A stretch of DNA of 64,000 nt from Hyalella azteca (GCF_000764305.2 NW_025946489.1:372001-436000); one strand, 5' to 3'; shown: positions 10,757 to 24,050, numbered from the stretch's first letter. Notes: a model not told the origin generated them from the letters alone. Numbers and translations: made by a program.

Positions 10757-13362
10757 GCCGCCGCCCGTATGTTTCACCGCACAGTGGCCGCCATGCGATC
10801 AATCAGCCGCCACACCGCGAAATATGGACCGAGTTTGTCTGTGTTGCTGCATGAGGCGCTCCATGGCGCCTATATAGCACACGCTTGCCCATCATGTGCA
10901 CATCATCCCATTTATACATTATCTTAATAAAATAATTACGTTTTGTATCATGTAACTTTTCCCGAAAATATCACCAAAACACTTTCCGAAAGACAATCCT
11001 GAACATGCGTAATTGCGTATACCTTGCACAAAAAAAAAACTTGCATAAAAAATTCGCAAACATTTCGGCATCATTTGTGAAAGTAGTTGTGTTGGTAACC
11101 GCGCTGTTATTTAGACATCGTTGTGGCTTGGGAGGCGTTCCAAGCAACTCGTTTATAGATTATCAATAAGTAATCAAGGTTGCACAAAGCTGAGGCGTCG
11201 TCAGTGTAAGGTTTTGTGCAAGTGACGCCGATAAATGGCGGCCTTACAAACTCGCCTACAAAATCGAACTGCCTCGTATGAACGTAGAGCCTTCACATGG
11301 ACTTGAATTATTAGTGTTGCTTTGATAAAGAGAAATGAGTCGTGTGCATATTTTGCTTAAAATTAGAGCACGTCTCTTATGAAGCCAAACACGACGATTT
11401 ATAAAGCACGGTGCGCAAATGCGGGATATTTTATAAAGACTTTCACGGAAATAAACATGCGGCATTTAATTTAATGAAGAGGGTGGAAAATTCTGCCCGT
11501 GTGAAGAACTTGGACGACACCTTGCGAATGATACAAAATTCAAACTATTAATTAATGTAATGTCCTATTTAATTTAAAATAGCATATGCATCACTGATGC
11601 TACAATTTCAACAGTGGAGCTAGCTAAACACACACCCTTTCACAATTTGCATTCTCTTTTCATTATCAATTAAGAAAATGAATTTCCGTGCAGTGCGCAT
11701 TCAAATAAGAAATAAGATGAATTCGGGAAGAAGATTTATTCGCGAAAGCTTAGAAACCCAGGAAATTATATAATCAGTAAATGCTGTATTACTCTAGAAT
11801 TTTGTGTAGAAATTTTGCACAAGTGTCATGGTATAATGACATGCATTTACGCAGTCTGTATAAATTTATATAATGATAATATTATAAATTTACAATGAAC
11901 AATAATAATAAAATTTGAAATTTAAAATAAAAATATTAATAACATTTTTAGCTGCTTTTAGAATGTCACATCTTCCATTCACGTTGTAAAAACACCCAGC
12001 GCGTTTACCCGACAGAATTGCTTTCATATTAAAAAGAAACGTTGTGTTCATAACATAAGTACATATATGAACCAACATAATTTCCAGTTATGGCTCGTAT
12101 TATTTACACAAACACTGTGTCTGCTCGGACTCGTTCTCCATCTAGAGTTCTTTAAGAGGCTCGGCAGTAATGGTGGCCAGAGAACTCGTCTACACGCAGA
12201 CAGCGCGATGGTCCTTTTCTTTTATGAGCGCAAATTGAATGTGACGCTCGGCCTGAAGTATGGCTCACCAAACGTCGTGCTGCTCTAGCACGCCATTGCA
12301 TTATCTTTGCATTTAATTCTGGATCAAGGAATTTTTCTAGCGCAAAAAAATACATTTTTTATTAAATTCCGGACAAGCATGAGGGTGAATAATAATATTG
12401 TGATTCATTGTATTCTAAGGACAAATATAATGATTCCTAAAATTTATTTTCACTGCACATTCAACTATAACAGAAGAAAACATCATTTAAAAGGCTACAT
12501 TTATAGGCAATAATCGATCGTTTAGCAGGTGTCAAAATTTGTCTTAGAGGAACTGTCTCGTGTATTGGATTTAATAAACGACTATTTATTGGCCTCTGAT
12601 ATGCCACTAACACAAATTTTATTTGCTTTATTGATATGGCCTCGTTTGTTTTGTTGATATGGTTGACATATCTTCGTTCATATGAAGCAGTCCTGTTAAC
12701 CCAGACCATACCCATTCGGGCCATTCCGCGTAGAGTCTCGAAAAGTTTATGGGATGGTTTTCACTTTTCGGCCTGCTGGAATTAGGCGTTGTTCGTTTTT
12801 TCCTGATCAAGAATAAGGCCAATATTTATTTTTGAGCAGGAATGGGATGAATCCGCCAGCTTTGTGGGTATAATAATTTAGCAAAGTATGCCGACTCGCC
12901 GAGTCTTCTTTGTTGAGGATATTAAGTGAATGATGACATCCAGAGGGCGCTTCGATAAGGCGTTTATAGGCGTCTCTGGCGCGGCTCAAAAGACGCCGCG
13001 CTGCCACGAATGCGTATGAAGTTGTTTGATCTATTGCGCACATCTATGTTTTTCAAGCTTTTATACTAGGCTAGCTGAAGACTAATTGAATGTCATTGTT
13101 TTTTAATCGCAACCTTTTTCACTAGTTTTTTGAAATTAAAATCTGATTTTAAAGATAAAATTTCAGTAAAGATTGATTTATTTCGTCTAACTTTATTGTG
13201 GTACCAGAACTATTCGCTTGCATTTTCAAAGTAATTTCTCATTTTACATTCAGTTAGATAAATTTGAGCCCGTTTAGAAAAAAACACTGTCATGAAATTG
13301 ATACACATTCAAGATAGCGTCTCTAAAACCTGCGGGGTAAGAGCGACATTCAAATGTTTGTT
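10757..13362. other. intergenic, no supported gene
   Basis: No exon could be recognised. The first part (to about 10.9 kb) and 12.1-12.3 kb are less AT-rich than the rest. Short open frames on both strands (60-90 codons) lack known motifs and good splice context. Confidence 0.45.
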
Positions 13363-13483
13363 GATGATGCAGTTGATGGTGCAGTTGATGATGCAGTTGA
13401 TGGTGCAGTTGATGGTGCAGTTGATGGTGCAGTTGATGGTGCAGTTGATGGTGCATTTGATGGTGCAGTTGATGGTGCAGTCC
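13363..13483. repeat. minisatellite, 12-bp unit
   Basis: About ten copies of gatggtgcagtt, with gatgatgcagtt variants. The unit is a multiple of three, so several frames are open on both strands; none is a plausible gene. Confidence 0.95.
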
Positions 13484-15337
13484 CAGTCGGCGCGCAATAA
13501 CTGCTGCGTTTCAAGTTTTTACGACACCAGAAACCGAGCGATTCGAACCAACGTGTGTGCATGGATAAATTATTATGCTTTAGAATTTAGAACAGATATG
13601 GTGTCTGAGAAAATTGTGGTTGCTTGAAACGTCGCATGTCTATGATCCGTAGAAATTTTCTACTTTTTTAATTTGAATCGAAACGTTTTAATGAATTTTG
13701 ACTCATAACTGGTTTGTAAAAGATGCTAATATGGTTCTATGCAAAAAATTACTCCTAATTCTTAATTATCAAAGAAACATAAAGTTTATAGCTTTAAAAT
13801 TAAAAATTTTCTGCTAAATGAAGAATTTGCCTAGAGACCTACAGTGTGTCAAAAAACATGGACGAATTAACACAAAACAAACTTCAAGGCGAAAGACTTT
13901 CGTCCCTTGTCCACTCTAAGCGGTAGGTTTCATTTCTCGTCCTTTCAGTGGTTGACTTTTGCGGCGCTATAGAGCACTCAGTCGAGGTCGCCAGTGACAA
14001 CGCTATGTCTGTTCATCTAATTGCAAATACCAGTTCGCATACCAGTGAGCATATAGAGGTCCGGGCGAGTACCAAGTCTCGTGCAAGATCCATGCTCGAA
14101 TGGAGCTACAAAAGCTCTCCAACAATCGCTTCTCGGCAGTCATAATGCTATGCTAATCAGTTCCTCGCGAGCACCCAGAGCCTTCCTTACCAAGCAGTAA
14201 ACATTGATTGAATTGAAGGCGCTGATGAATATTTATACGGAATTATTATACGGACGGCGGACCGTGGAAGCGCAATTAAGCGTGATGGCGGGCAATGGTA
14301 CTCGCTCGTTTTCCGCCGGCCGGACCTCTTGAGCCCCGGCAGATTCAGACTCTGATAAACGTCTCGGGAGGAGGTATTTTTTCAGCACCTGGCGCGTATT
14401 TTGCTCCTGTAGAGGGCGTGGTTGGGGTGTGGAAGCACGACGCACTCAATCAACGACTCTCAGGAAAGCAATAGAGGTCTCGGTGATGCAATAGAACCTT
14501 ACAGGGAGCTTACAATACATTATTTGCGTGACTTGGCAAATTCTGACAATCTAGTGCGAGTTAAATAAGTGTATAAAAAGTCTCATTCAATTAATGCTTG
14601 TTTTATTCGGTTATTTATTAAATTTATTAATCGCCTATACTTCCTTGAATTATCTGCAAAGTTTTAAATTTCATTTATTCATTTTTGATACAAGTCCCAA
14701 GTTAATAACGCGTGCGCAGTAGTTAAGATTGAGTGATTTATTCCGATATAATTGGCTAACTCTAACCGACCTCATGGAGGAGCGAGACAACTGGTCCTGG
14801 GGCAGACCGATTCAATCTAGGGAGGCGTGGGCTGTAATTTCCCTGATGTGAAGGGTATAATTTGAACCTAGTGACTTGTTAAGAGAGTGTTGAGAGGGCA
14901 CTCAGCCAGATAGAATAATGACAGGGTATGCCAGACCAAGTGGACGGATCGATGGTTTAGTGCGAGCTTCCGAATAATGTAAGCTAGACGGATGTACGGC
15001 AATGGGTTGTCTGTACAATGGGAATACACTTGCCCGAGCACCGGCAGCCGCTAGAAAACGGTGAAATGCAGGTTATTTTTGTGAAAATTTGTGTTTGCTT
15101 GCCTCCAAGACAACATGCTGCATAGAACGATTATGATTAAATAATATTTTGTCACATTCAATATGAATGGCATTTGCTCAATAACATTGGCTTACTTATT
15201 GCCGTTCTGAAATGACACGGGATTTCGTCATTAATAACAGGCATTTGGGAAGGAATGAATTCTCTTCATAATTCAACGAATGTATATTTTTTATAAGATT
15301 TGTAATGCACTATATGACATTTGAATGACTATATTCC
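13484..15337. other. intergenic, no supported gene
   Basis: Mixed composition. GC-richer patches lie near 13.95-14.15 kb and 14.26-14.43 kb and carry 65-70 codon frames without recognisable motifs. Confidence 0.45.
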
Positions 15338-15592
15338 TCATCTCTGGAGAGTAAGACTCACCCGACACGTCACATCCCTCATCCCTGGTGAATAAGCACC
15401 ACCCGACACGTCACATCCCTCATCCCTGGTGAGTAAGCACCACCCGGCACGTCACATCCCTCATCCTTGATGAGTAAGCACCACCCGACACGTCACATCC
15501 CTCATCCCTGGTGAGTAAGCACCACCCGACACGTCACATCCCTCATCCATGGTGAGTAAGCACCCCCCGACACATCACATCCCTCGTCCCTA
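15338..15592. repeat. minisatellite, 41-bp unit
   Basis: About six copies of a 41-bp unit with core cacgtcacatccctcatccc followed by tggtgagtaagcaccacccga. Copies are closely similar, which suggests recent amplification. Confidence 0.95.
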
Positions 15593-15775
15593 TTCATTTG
15601 TGACAGAGGCGTCAGCATCCGTGCGCCATATGACGTTTATCGCCATGCGCAGTCATCCACGACATCCTTCCTTCCTTCCTCTGGGGTGGCAGGCGTGGAT
15701 GCGAGTGTTGTGCGCATAGTAAACATCCAGGACGCGAAGGGTGACTTGAATCACGCGTGTTGAAATCTAACGTAG

Positions 15776-16052
15776 ATTGTCGAAAAATAAGTTTTTTTTC
15801 TGTTTTTGTCGAAAAAAAAAAAAAATTCTGTTTTTGTCGAAAAAATACGTTTTTTCTGTTTTTGTCGAAAAAATAAGTTTTTGTCGAAAAATAAGTTGTT
15901 GAAATAGGAGGGTGGTTGTTGAAAAACAAAGACGATTTTTGGAAAAAATGAGAGGTTGTTGAAAAACTAGGATGGCTGTTGAAAAAGCAGGGTGGTTGTT
16001 GACATATAAGATGGGTATTTAAAAAAAACCGAGTGGTTGTTGGGAAAAAGGT
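15776..16052. repeat. low-complexity A/T tract with tandem motifs
   Basis: Successive motifs tttttgtcgaaaaa and ggtggttgttgaaaaa with poly-A and poly-T runs. The 178-codon minus frame through it consists of Phe/Ser/Thr runs produced by the repeat. Confidence 0.8.
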
Positions 16053-18621
16053 GTTTTTCGAAAATTTAATAGTTATTGTAGTAAACTCGTAGTTGGCTAT
16101 CCATAAATCTAGCATGACTTTTATTACATCTAGCAAAAATGTCAGCAAACGACAGTGTGGAATTGATCAGTAAGTTTCCTGCTGGATATTGGGTGCATTT
16201 TTTAAGTTTTGAAGTTGACAGTGAACTGTAGTGCCGTTCAAGTGAGAATTTGGAAGTCACCGATCGTTTGCAGTCAAATGTTTCAACATCAAAAACTTGA
16301 CGAGTTGAATGAATGAAGTCGAGTTTTCAATATTGTTCTGTAGGAGAAAGAAAGAGTTTCTCAGCATTTTCCATCCTCATTAATTTCCCTGACCATCAAA
16401 GAGTGCAGGTCATTGATTCGCAATTGCTGGGATGTTCTTCCCGGCCGTACAATAGACGAGGCGCCGCCATACGCTACGACCCTCACGCGTGCCGCCGGCC
16501 TACGTAGGATATACATATACCCTCGGCCTCCCTCACTTCCCCTCCAGCTTCCTTATGTTTGTTTACTCATACATCTTCGCATGATTCATATTTTGAATGA
16601 GATACATTTTAGCGTCTCGACCTAATAACTGAATATTTTTATAAAATATTTTTAGTAGCATTTTTATTTGATATACATATACCAGTTTCAGTTGTTCTTT
16701 CCTATCTCGTTCTTTTTGTCCATTTCTAATTATTGGATGTTTTTTTCTCTTTCATTATGCAATGTTGTTTATATCTTCTGTAAATGACAACTTGCCGAGT
16801 CACGGCTTATGCACCCATTTAAATTAGCTGAAAAAATTTACATTCATTGCTAATTTTAGTTCAACGAGAATCTTACTAAATTTAAATGCCCCGCATCTTT
16901 ATTGCATTACATGTAATGTGAATATTTCGTTTAATTTTTCATGTTAGATGACGGATCGTCCGGAGAATTTCACCCTCGTTTATTCGCAGTGCCGCACAGG
17001 CTTCCCTCACTCACGCGTGTCAGAGTCAATGGAAATACTGGCACAATGCACGGCAAATTAGGCGTGACGACCGAATGCACTGAACCTGGTCCTATGTTTT
17101 GTACTGAGCTTCTTTGTGTAACGCTAAGACTAACATAACAACTTTCTGATTACTCATACAAAATTGAGAAAAAATATATTTTACCAGGCCAAAAGCTGTT
17201 TTGTGATACTTTGAACATTTGATTTGAACGGGTGCTTAGAGATTTATTTAAACTCCAAGAAAAATAAGTTTATGAAGAAAATGAGTGAATGCTCGAATTC
17301 ACTTTCTTGTATAGTGATATGAGTATAATATGATAAGAAGCTAGCGAGATAAAATTCGAGTTAATAATGAACAAAAATTATTTAATCTTACTCAAAAAAT
17401 GTTAATTATCAAAAATATATCATTGACGCATAGCCTTATAGAATCTTTTAGGCCCTTTAGGGTATAGAGAGAACTTCCTCTCAGCGAGCTTACTTGCTAC
17501 ATAACCATTACTATCTAAAAGGGCTCATCACTAAAGGAAACTGTATTGCAAAGACAATTATGTTTTCTTGTTACCTTGTACAAGTTTTTCGAGTGCGTGG
17601 AGTTAAAAGGAACCTGAATTTCTTTCAATATAAGCACTTGATACGATTCTTTGCATCGAGTATGGTTAGGAGCGGAACACTTTGCAATGATGGTGCTGGC
17701 GTTTTCTTAAGGAAGCTTTCCATGAAACGAGCATTTGCAGTAGAGCAGATTATTTGGATGTTGTACTAATCGAAATCCTTTATTCGCACTTACGGCAGAT
17801 GTCGCGAACCTCGTACGCTTTTTGGAATAGTAAAATTCGATGGATTTTAGGGTAACTTTACAACACGATGTGGGGTAACTTTTTTAAGTTCGTGAGTGAG
17901 GAGGTTCAGATAGATTTTTGTTGTACAATATTTAAAAATACGGTGACCCGTCAATGGTTAGCTAGTGTGAGATTACATAAAAATTTTCAGACAAATGAGT
18001 CTCAATTTCAATTTTTTTTATCAAGGAAATATGTCAATCAAGATATAATGAACGAATATCTTATCAAATTAGTGCGACATTTACCTCCTTTATCCCATTT
18101 TTATGTTTTTTCTTTTATCTGTTGCTATACATAAAAGTTACCCTGAAAAAGGCACATCTGAGGCAGCTAACAGAAGCCTCATCCAGCCGCCCTCATCCCG
18201 AGAGTCGCTACTGAGAGTATAACCTGTGCGCTTAACGGATCGATCGAGGCCAGGATAATATTCCGGTATTATTTATTAGAGGGCCTTGCGTGAGACATAA
18301 CAGCTTCACACGAGCGACCGTCATACGGGGTGACGTTCATACGGCAGCCGAGGCCGTTGAAAGGCACGGGTTTAAAGGGAAATTTTTAAATATAACGGAT
18401 GATTTCTGGCGTACAATTTTTCATGATGAATATGATATTACGATTAATACTTAAGAGATTAAAAATGAGTCGTCATTTTAACGCATATTCTTTTCTCTCA
18501 GTTCTAGGCTATGATGTTCTTTTCAGTTCTGGGCGTTATTGACGAATCAAATTTTGCTTTCTTGACAGAACGACATGCATTAAAATCTACGTTATAGTGG
18601 TCATTGAACGGTCTACTAAAG
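16053..18621. other. intergenic, no supported gene
   Basis: Contains a CpG-rich patch at about 16.43-16.55 kb and a possible small inverted-repeat element at 17848-18147 (listed separately). No exon was recognised. Confidence 0.45.
17848..18147. mobile_element. possible MITE with gggtaactt termini
   Basis: AGGGTAACTTT near 17850 is matched by its inverse AAAGTTACCCT near 18135-18144, enclosing about 300 bp of AT-rich DNA. The 88-codon frame inside has no known domain. The inverted repeat is only about 11-12 bp and no clear target duplication is visible, so this is tentative. Confidence 0.3.
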
Positions 18622-19277
18622 GTCAGTGAGCAGCCTAGCGCCGACCAGTGAGCCGCCTACCGCCGGCCTGTGAGCGGCCTCCCGCCGGCCTGTGAGCGGC
18701 CTACCGGGCCTACCGCCGGCCTGTGAGCGGCCAACCGCCGACCAGTGAGCAACCTATCGCCGGCCTGTGAGCGGCCTCCCGCCGACCAGTGAGCAACCTA
18801 TCGCCGGCCTGTGAGCGGCCTCCCGCCGACCAGTGAGCGACCTATCGCCGGCCTGTGAGCGGAATACCGCCGACCAGTGAGCGACCTATCGCCGGCCTGT
18901 GAGCGGCCTCCCGCCGACCAGTGAGCGACCTATCGCCGGCCTGTGAGCGGCCTCCCGCCGACCAGTGAGCAACCTATCGCCGGCCTGTGAGCGGAATACC
19001 GCCGACCAGTGAGCGACCTATCGCCGGCCTGTGAGCGGCCTCCCGCCGACCAGTGAGCGACCTATCGCCGGCCTGTGAGCGGCCTCCCGCCGACCAGTGA
19101 GCGACCTATCGCCGGCCTGTGAGCGGCCTACCGCCGACCAGTGAGCGACCTACCGCCGGCCTGTGAGCGGCCTACCGCCGGCCAGTGAGCCGCCTACCGC
19201 CGGCCTATGAGTGTCCTATACTGCCGACCAGTGAGCGGCCTACCGCCGGCCTGTGAGCGGCCTACCGCCGGCCGCCT
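18622..19277. repeat. GC-rich minisatellite, 44-bp higher-order unit of two 22-mers
   Basis: About 15 copies of a 44-bp unit made of two related 22-mers: gccgaccagtgagcgaccta and cgccggcctgtgagcggcct, each plus two bases. It is strikingly GC- and CpG-rich against its AT-rich surroundings. Edge copies are simpler 22-mer repeats, as expected if the dimer arose and spread in the middle. Confidence 0.95.
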
Positions 19278-19540
19278 TTAATCCAGGCAAGCGTGTGGCG
19301 CTACTCAAGATTACACCGCGGCTGGGAATGTTTACTCACAGATTACTGGGATTACCGAGGGCTGGGAATCACCGCTTTCGAGTGCGAGTATAAGGGACGG
19401 AATTTATGGAGAGACGAGGGAGGTTGTGAGGGCAAAAATAGTGACTACATTACTTGATGTGTGCTAATAGTGATGCTATTTAATTGTTATGATTTTAGCA
19501 TTTAAGTTACGTAATTTAGTTTATACATCATCTACTTTTC

Positions 19541-19666
19541 TTAAGATTATAAAGAAGTATTTATAATTATAATTATAAATACTATTTATACTATATAATA
19601 TAATTATATTATATTATATAATTATTTATAATCTTAATTATATAATTAAGATTATAAAGAAGTATT
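19541..19666. repeat. AT-rich palindromes between 21-bp direct repeats
   Basis: A 21-bp sequence (ttaagattataaagaagtat plus t) occurs at 19541-19561 and again at 19646-19666. Between and overlapping them lie AT-only palindromes, including a perfect 34-bp palindrome at 19625-19658. Such DNA can extrude cruciforms. Confidence 0.85.
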
Positions 19667-19837
19667 AAAAACGTATACAATACGATTGTGGGATAATTTA
19701 ATCATGATGTTTTAAGTTCATTAACTTTTTATAAAATTTAACTTATTCTTTGTCCAAACATCAGATGAAACTGCGGTGCAATAGAGAGGCAACCTACCAA
19801 TATGCTGTCCATCCAAGGCAAGTGGCGCTATGCAAGC

Positions 19838-20455
19838 AATGCTCCAAGTACCGGGGCCAAACAGTGCTCCAAGTACCGGGACCAAACAGTGCTCCAAGTA
19901 CCGGTACCAAGACATGCTCCAAGTACCGGGGCCAAGCATGGCAAGCACCGGTACCTAACAATGCTCCAAGTACTGGTACCTAACAATGCTGTGAGCACCG
20001 TGACCAAGCAGTGCTCCAAGTGCCGGTACCAAGCAGTGCTCCAAGTACCGGGACCAACCAGTGCTCAAAGTACCGGGACCAACCAGTGCTCAAAGTACCG
20101 GGACTAACCAGTGCTCCAAGTATAGGGACCAACCAGTGCTTCAAGTACCGGGACCAAGCAGTGCTCCAAGTACAGGGACCAACCAGTGCTCCAAGTACCG
20201 GGACCAAGCAGTGCTCCAAGTGCCGGTACCAAGCAGTGCTCCAAGTACCGGGACCAACCAGTGCTCAAAGTACCGGGACCAACCAGTGCTCCAAGTACCG
20301 GGACCAAGCAGTGCTCCAAGTACCGGGACCAAGCAGAGCTGCAAGTACCGGGACCAACCAGTGCTCCAAGTACCAGGACCAACCACTAACCAGTGCTCCA
20401 AGTACCGGGACCAAGCAGTGCTCCAAGCTCCGGGACCAAGCATGGCAAGCACTGG
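19838..20455. repeat. minisatellite, 25-bp unit
   Basis: About 24 copies of a 25-bp unit with core gtgctccaagtaccgggacc followed by aagca or aacca. Many copies contain the KpnI-like ggtacc variant at their left edge. Overlapping open frames on both strands (up to 184 codons) come from the repeat and are not genes. Confidence 0.95.
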
Positions 20456-21472
20456 TCCCGGTTGGCCCGACAATACATGGTCGCGCGTCCTAGGACCGGC
20501 GATGTCACCGCAGCACGCGCCGTTGACGGATGACCTGCGTAATGAATTTAAGACTAACTCTGCTATACGCACTGGGAAGCTCAAACAACACTTTAATGGC
20601 TCAAGGGATTTCTGATTGAAAAATCAATGTGAGTTACCCATGCAAAGTGCAATCTGATCACGTGCTCTATAGCCCATAAAGTGACGATAAAAAATGACGT
20701 ATTTAAAAACAACGAATAAAGACGTAGGGGAAATATTAGGTACAAGGAATAATAAATAAATAAAGTGTATCTATCACTGAATATCATGGAGTTAAGTTGT
20801 TGTGTTGTAAACCTGGAGTGCAGGCGGTTTGATTGACGGTATCATAAGAAATAACTATAAATATAATTCTGTTTATTGTTAAAGCCTATATACGAAGGTG
20901 AATCATTTTATCCAAAAATTTCTTAAAAAGTTAACATAAATGCGCGCACAATCACACCGTGGAGTCTATGTAATTTTGTTCCTGCACTTTCAAAATTCGA
21001 AGTACAGTACATGAACATAAAAACAATAGAATGATATAAAAAATTCACTATGTAAATAATATGGAGTTTCAAATGTAGATCAAAAATCTGGAAACGAATT
21101 TCTTAAATTGAAAAATAGTTTTGCATTGCCGCCAAGATATATCTGTAATTTTTTAAATTGAGCAATGTCGAGTCTGTAATCGAAAATGAATGAGCTCGCA
21201 TTATTTTCATTTTATGTATTTGTAACGAAAAATTCTTCGCTAAGTTTGCTCCAAAATTATGTGCAAGACTATCTTTTGTACAGCAAAATTATTACAAATT
21301 TAGATCAAAGATTTTACTTTTCTAAAAGAATGTTTTTGCTACCAAGACTAAATATTTCACTTTACCGATAGTCCATTTAAAAATTTTTATCACCCGAAGC
21401 TAACTTCGAATGACATGGGCGTTTTTTTAAAGTAGCGACGGAGACCAACCTAAGATGCTTGACAGCAAAAGT
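20456..21472. other. intergenic, no supported gene
   Basis: AT-rich DNA with no recognisable exon. The frame at 20061-20615 extends into it only as the tail of a repeat frame. Confidence 0.45.
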
Positions 21473-21590
21473 AGTTACGGTGGCCAACGTAAAAGCAGTG
21501 ACAGCGACCGACGTAAAAGTAGTGACAGCGACCGACGTAAAAGTAGTGACAGCGACCGACGTAAAAGTAGTGACGTAAATCGACGTAGAA
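21473..21590. repeat. minisatellite, 24-bp unit
   Basis: Four to five copies of a 24-bp unit with core agtgacagcgaccgacgtaa. The plus frame reads RKSSDSDR repeats, resembling a low-complexity SR-type segment. No flanking exon structure supports coding. Confidence 0.9.
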
Positions 21591-22270
21591 AAGCCAGCGT
21601 CTGTAGTCCGAGGCGCAACAAGCCAGGGCCCATCTATGGCACGTGTCGAGCTGTTGGCCGGCACAATGAACTTCATTAGAAAGATGCCGGCAATCCCTAG
21701 CGTGTATATTTGGAATAAGTTTACGAGGGAAGTCTCTTATGATCTGAGGGCGGAATTTCTTTTATTGGGCACCCGTATTTTGGTCTGGACGAAGTGAGGA
21801 GAAATCGATGCTCCGAAGCAGACTTTGATCGATCTCTCTTGAGAAACGAAGATTATGAAAAATATAACGCTCGTGACGGGTAAAAAGTAAAATTATGAGC
21901 ATTAAGATATTTTTTTGAACCAGATTTCCGTATTAATTTGTCTTCATTAATTCTATCCACATTTAACCGAGTTAATTAATTAATACAGGATAATATGAAT
22001 ATTATCTTTCCCCCTTTTCAATGGTGGTATACTATATATAACGTCATTTAGAATATATGTTTCTTATAAGCTAATTAACTGCCCGCTTAATGAATGACTA
22101 ATTTCTTAGTTCTTAGATTATCACTCTATACATACATTTGGACTAGCGATCATTGCACATGAGACGAATTTCTTGGTTTTTAGATTATGACTACATTTGG
22201 ACTAGCAATCCTTGCACATGATGAAGATCAGTGATTCTTTATCTGTTCCAGGTACACCATTGGACTACAC
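21591..22270. other. intergenic, no supported gene
   Basis: AT-rich. It contains a local duplication (a motif around 'tttggactagc' and 'gcacatgatg' recurs at about 22.14 and 22.20 kb). No gene seen. Confidence 0.4.
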
Positions 22271-22606
22271 GTGTCTCGTACCTGCCGTGCACGTGTATCA
22301 TACCTGCCATGCACGTGTATCATACCTGCCATGCACGTGTATCATACCTGCCGTGCGCGTGTATCATACCTATCATGCACGTGTATCATACCTGCCGTGC
22401 ACGTGTATCATACCTGCCATGCACGCGTATCATACCTGCCGTGCACGTGTATCATACCTGCCGTGCACGTGTATCATACCTGCCATGCGCGCGTATCATA
22501 CCTGCCGTGCGCGCGTATCATACCTGCCGTGCACGTGTATCATACCTGCCGTGCACGTGTATCATACCTGCCATGCGCGTGTATCATACCTATCATGCAC
22601 GTGTCT
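22271..22606. repeat. minisatellite, 22-bp unit with CACGTG core
   Basis: About 15 copies of gtatcatacctgccgtgcac plus gt (22 bp). Most copies contain the palindromic E-box CACGTG; others read GCGCGT. All three plus frames are open through it (123-152 codons), as expected for a stop-free repeat; not genes. Confidence 0.95.
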
Positions 22607-24050
22607 CGTGTCTGTCAGAGAGCGGATGATGCTCCGCGATAAGAAGTTCCGCAAACACGCCCTGATATGATCGAGCTCAAGTGCAAACTCCTGACACCGG
22701 CCGCCGCACCGCGAGTTGGATGCGTCACAGGCGAATTATAGGTGACCAGTCATTCAATTTCTAAAGAGTGCGTACCGAATATTCGAATAATATATTCACC
22801 GAATATTCGATCGAGCTTGCATTTCGGTAATATGTTACTCTTAATACACATTTATACGAAAATAACTTGTGCACTTTTAATCTATTGTTTCATTGTCCAT
22901 ACGTAGATAAAGGGGAGGGTTTATAAGATTAATCTTGCACCATGGATTTACTCACTGAAGAAGGTTCTATTATGATATTTCTTCTATATATTAGTGAAAG
23001 CAAATGTGAAAGACGTGTGACATCTGTGATTATATTCCCTGGTAAGCAAGTTAACACTTGCACGGGTGTTTTGTCCCTACAAAACTTCAGAAATTATTCT
23101 TCAGCAACTGAAAAAAATAAAAACTCACAAAAAACTTGTCATAAAAGACTCATCATTGTTTATTGTACTATTCATAAATAAATTTAAAAAAAATCAATTA
23201 AGATATGACAAAAGACAAAAAATATATATTTTTTGATAATGCCAGGCTGCTACCAAACTTTCAAGGTCAATGGTTTCAGTTTGATTGTTCACTGGCAAGC
23301 AAAAATGAGACGCCTAAATTTATAAAATTTTCAAGAATTTAGTCCCTTTAATGTGCACTAGCAAAGCTTTGTTTTCATATTACAAAATTGAAATTATTCA
23401 CTTTAGTGTTTTCAGCAGTCTTATTCCAATCGCATATTAAACCAATAATAAAAATAAATGTTAGGAAACTATATCAGTGTATTTAACATATTCTGACGCT
23501 GAGGCCAACTGTTGGATTCGCGTGCTTATTTGGACGGACACTCTACGGACATTTCTCACCCTAACATGTACATGGTCATTGTTTGTGTTTCTCTAAGGAT
23601 GACGCAACTGAATTGAGTCTGAAAATATGAATGTTTTTTGTTAAATTTTAACAGTAAGAAAATCTACGAGCTATATAATACTACAATAATTTTAAGAGAT
23701 CTTTAAAACGAAGGAATATATATGCCACAGTCACAATTGTAAGTAAAAATACATGTTGAACATATATAAAGTAGCTCACAAAAAAAGGAAAATGTTCTAA
23801 TGATTCGTAATCTTCATAGTTATTATTCATTCTTAAAAATATTATTGACTCTGGATACGAGTATATATAATGACGCGGTATCATATGATTTAATTATATT
23901 CGCTATAACATAATATGTGACGTATAGATTCAGGTACAATAATCTATACATAACAACGAAAGCAAGCCTATAACCTATGCAGCATGGCATATAAGGTTAC
24001 GCATAAATGGCGGCACCTAACCTAGCTAAAACTATATGTCGGAATGCAGC
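22607..24050. other. intergenic, no supported gene
   Basis: AT-rich, with no recognisable exon or transposon. Confidence 0.45.

Noticed and set aside
10178..10802. 199-codon and shorter Leu/Val/Cys-rich minus frames
   Set aside because: Product of the 16-bp repeat; all three minus frames show the same shifted pattern.
13530..13600. Possible minus-strand tRNA at ggttcgaatcg
   Set aside because: The T-loop-like string is present, but the T-stem and acceptor stem do not pair and no A box is in place.
19802..20615. Long Pro/Ser/Gln-rich frames on both strands
   Set aside because: Product of the 25-bp minisatellite.
6688..22606. CRISPR-like arrays
   Set aside because: Arrays are head-to-tail tandem repeats with no unique spacers, in a eukaryotic genome.
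22212..22670. Cys/His/Tyr-rich frames that might suggest zinc-binding repeats
   Set aside because: Same peptide pattern appears in all three plus frames, which is diagnostic of a 22-bp repeat.
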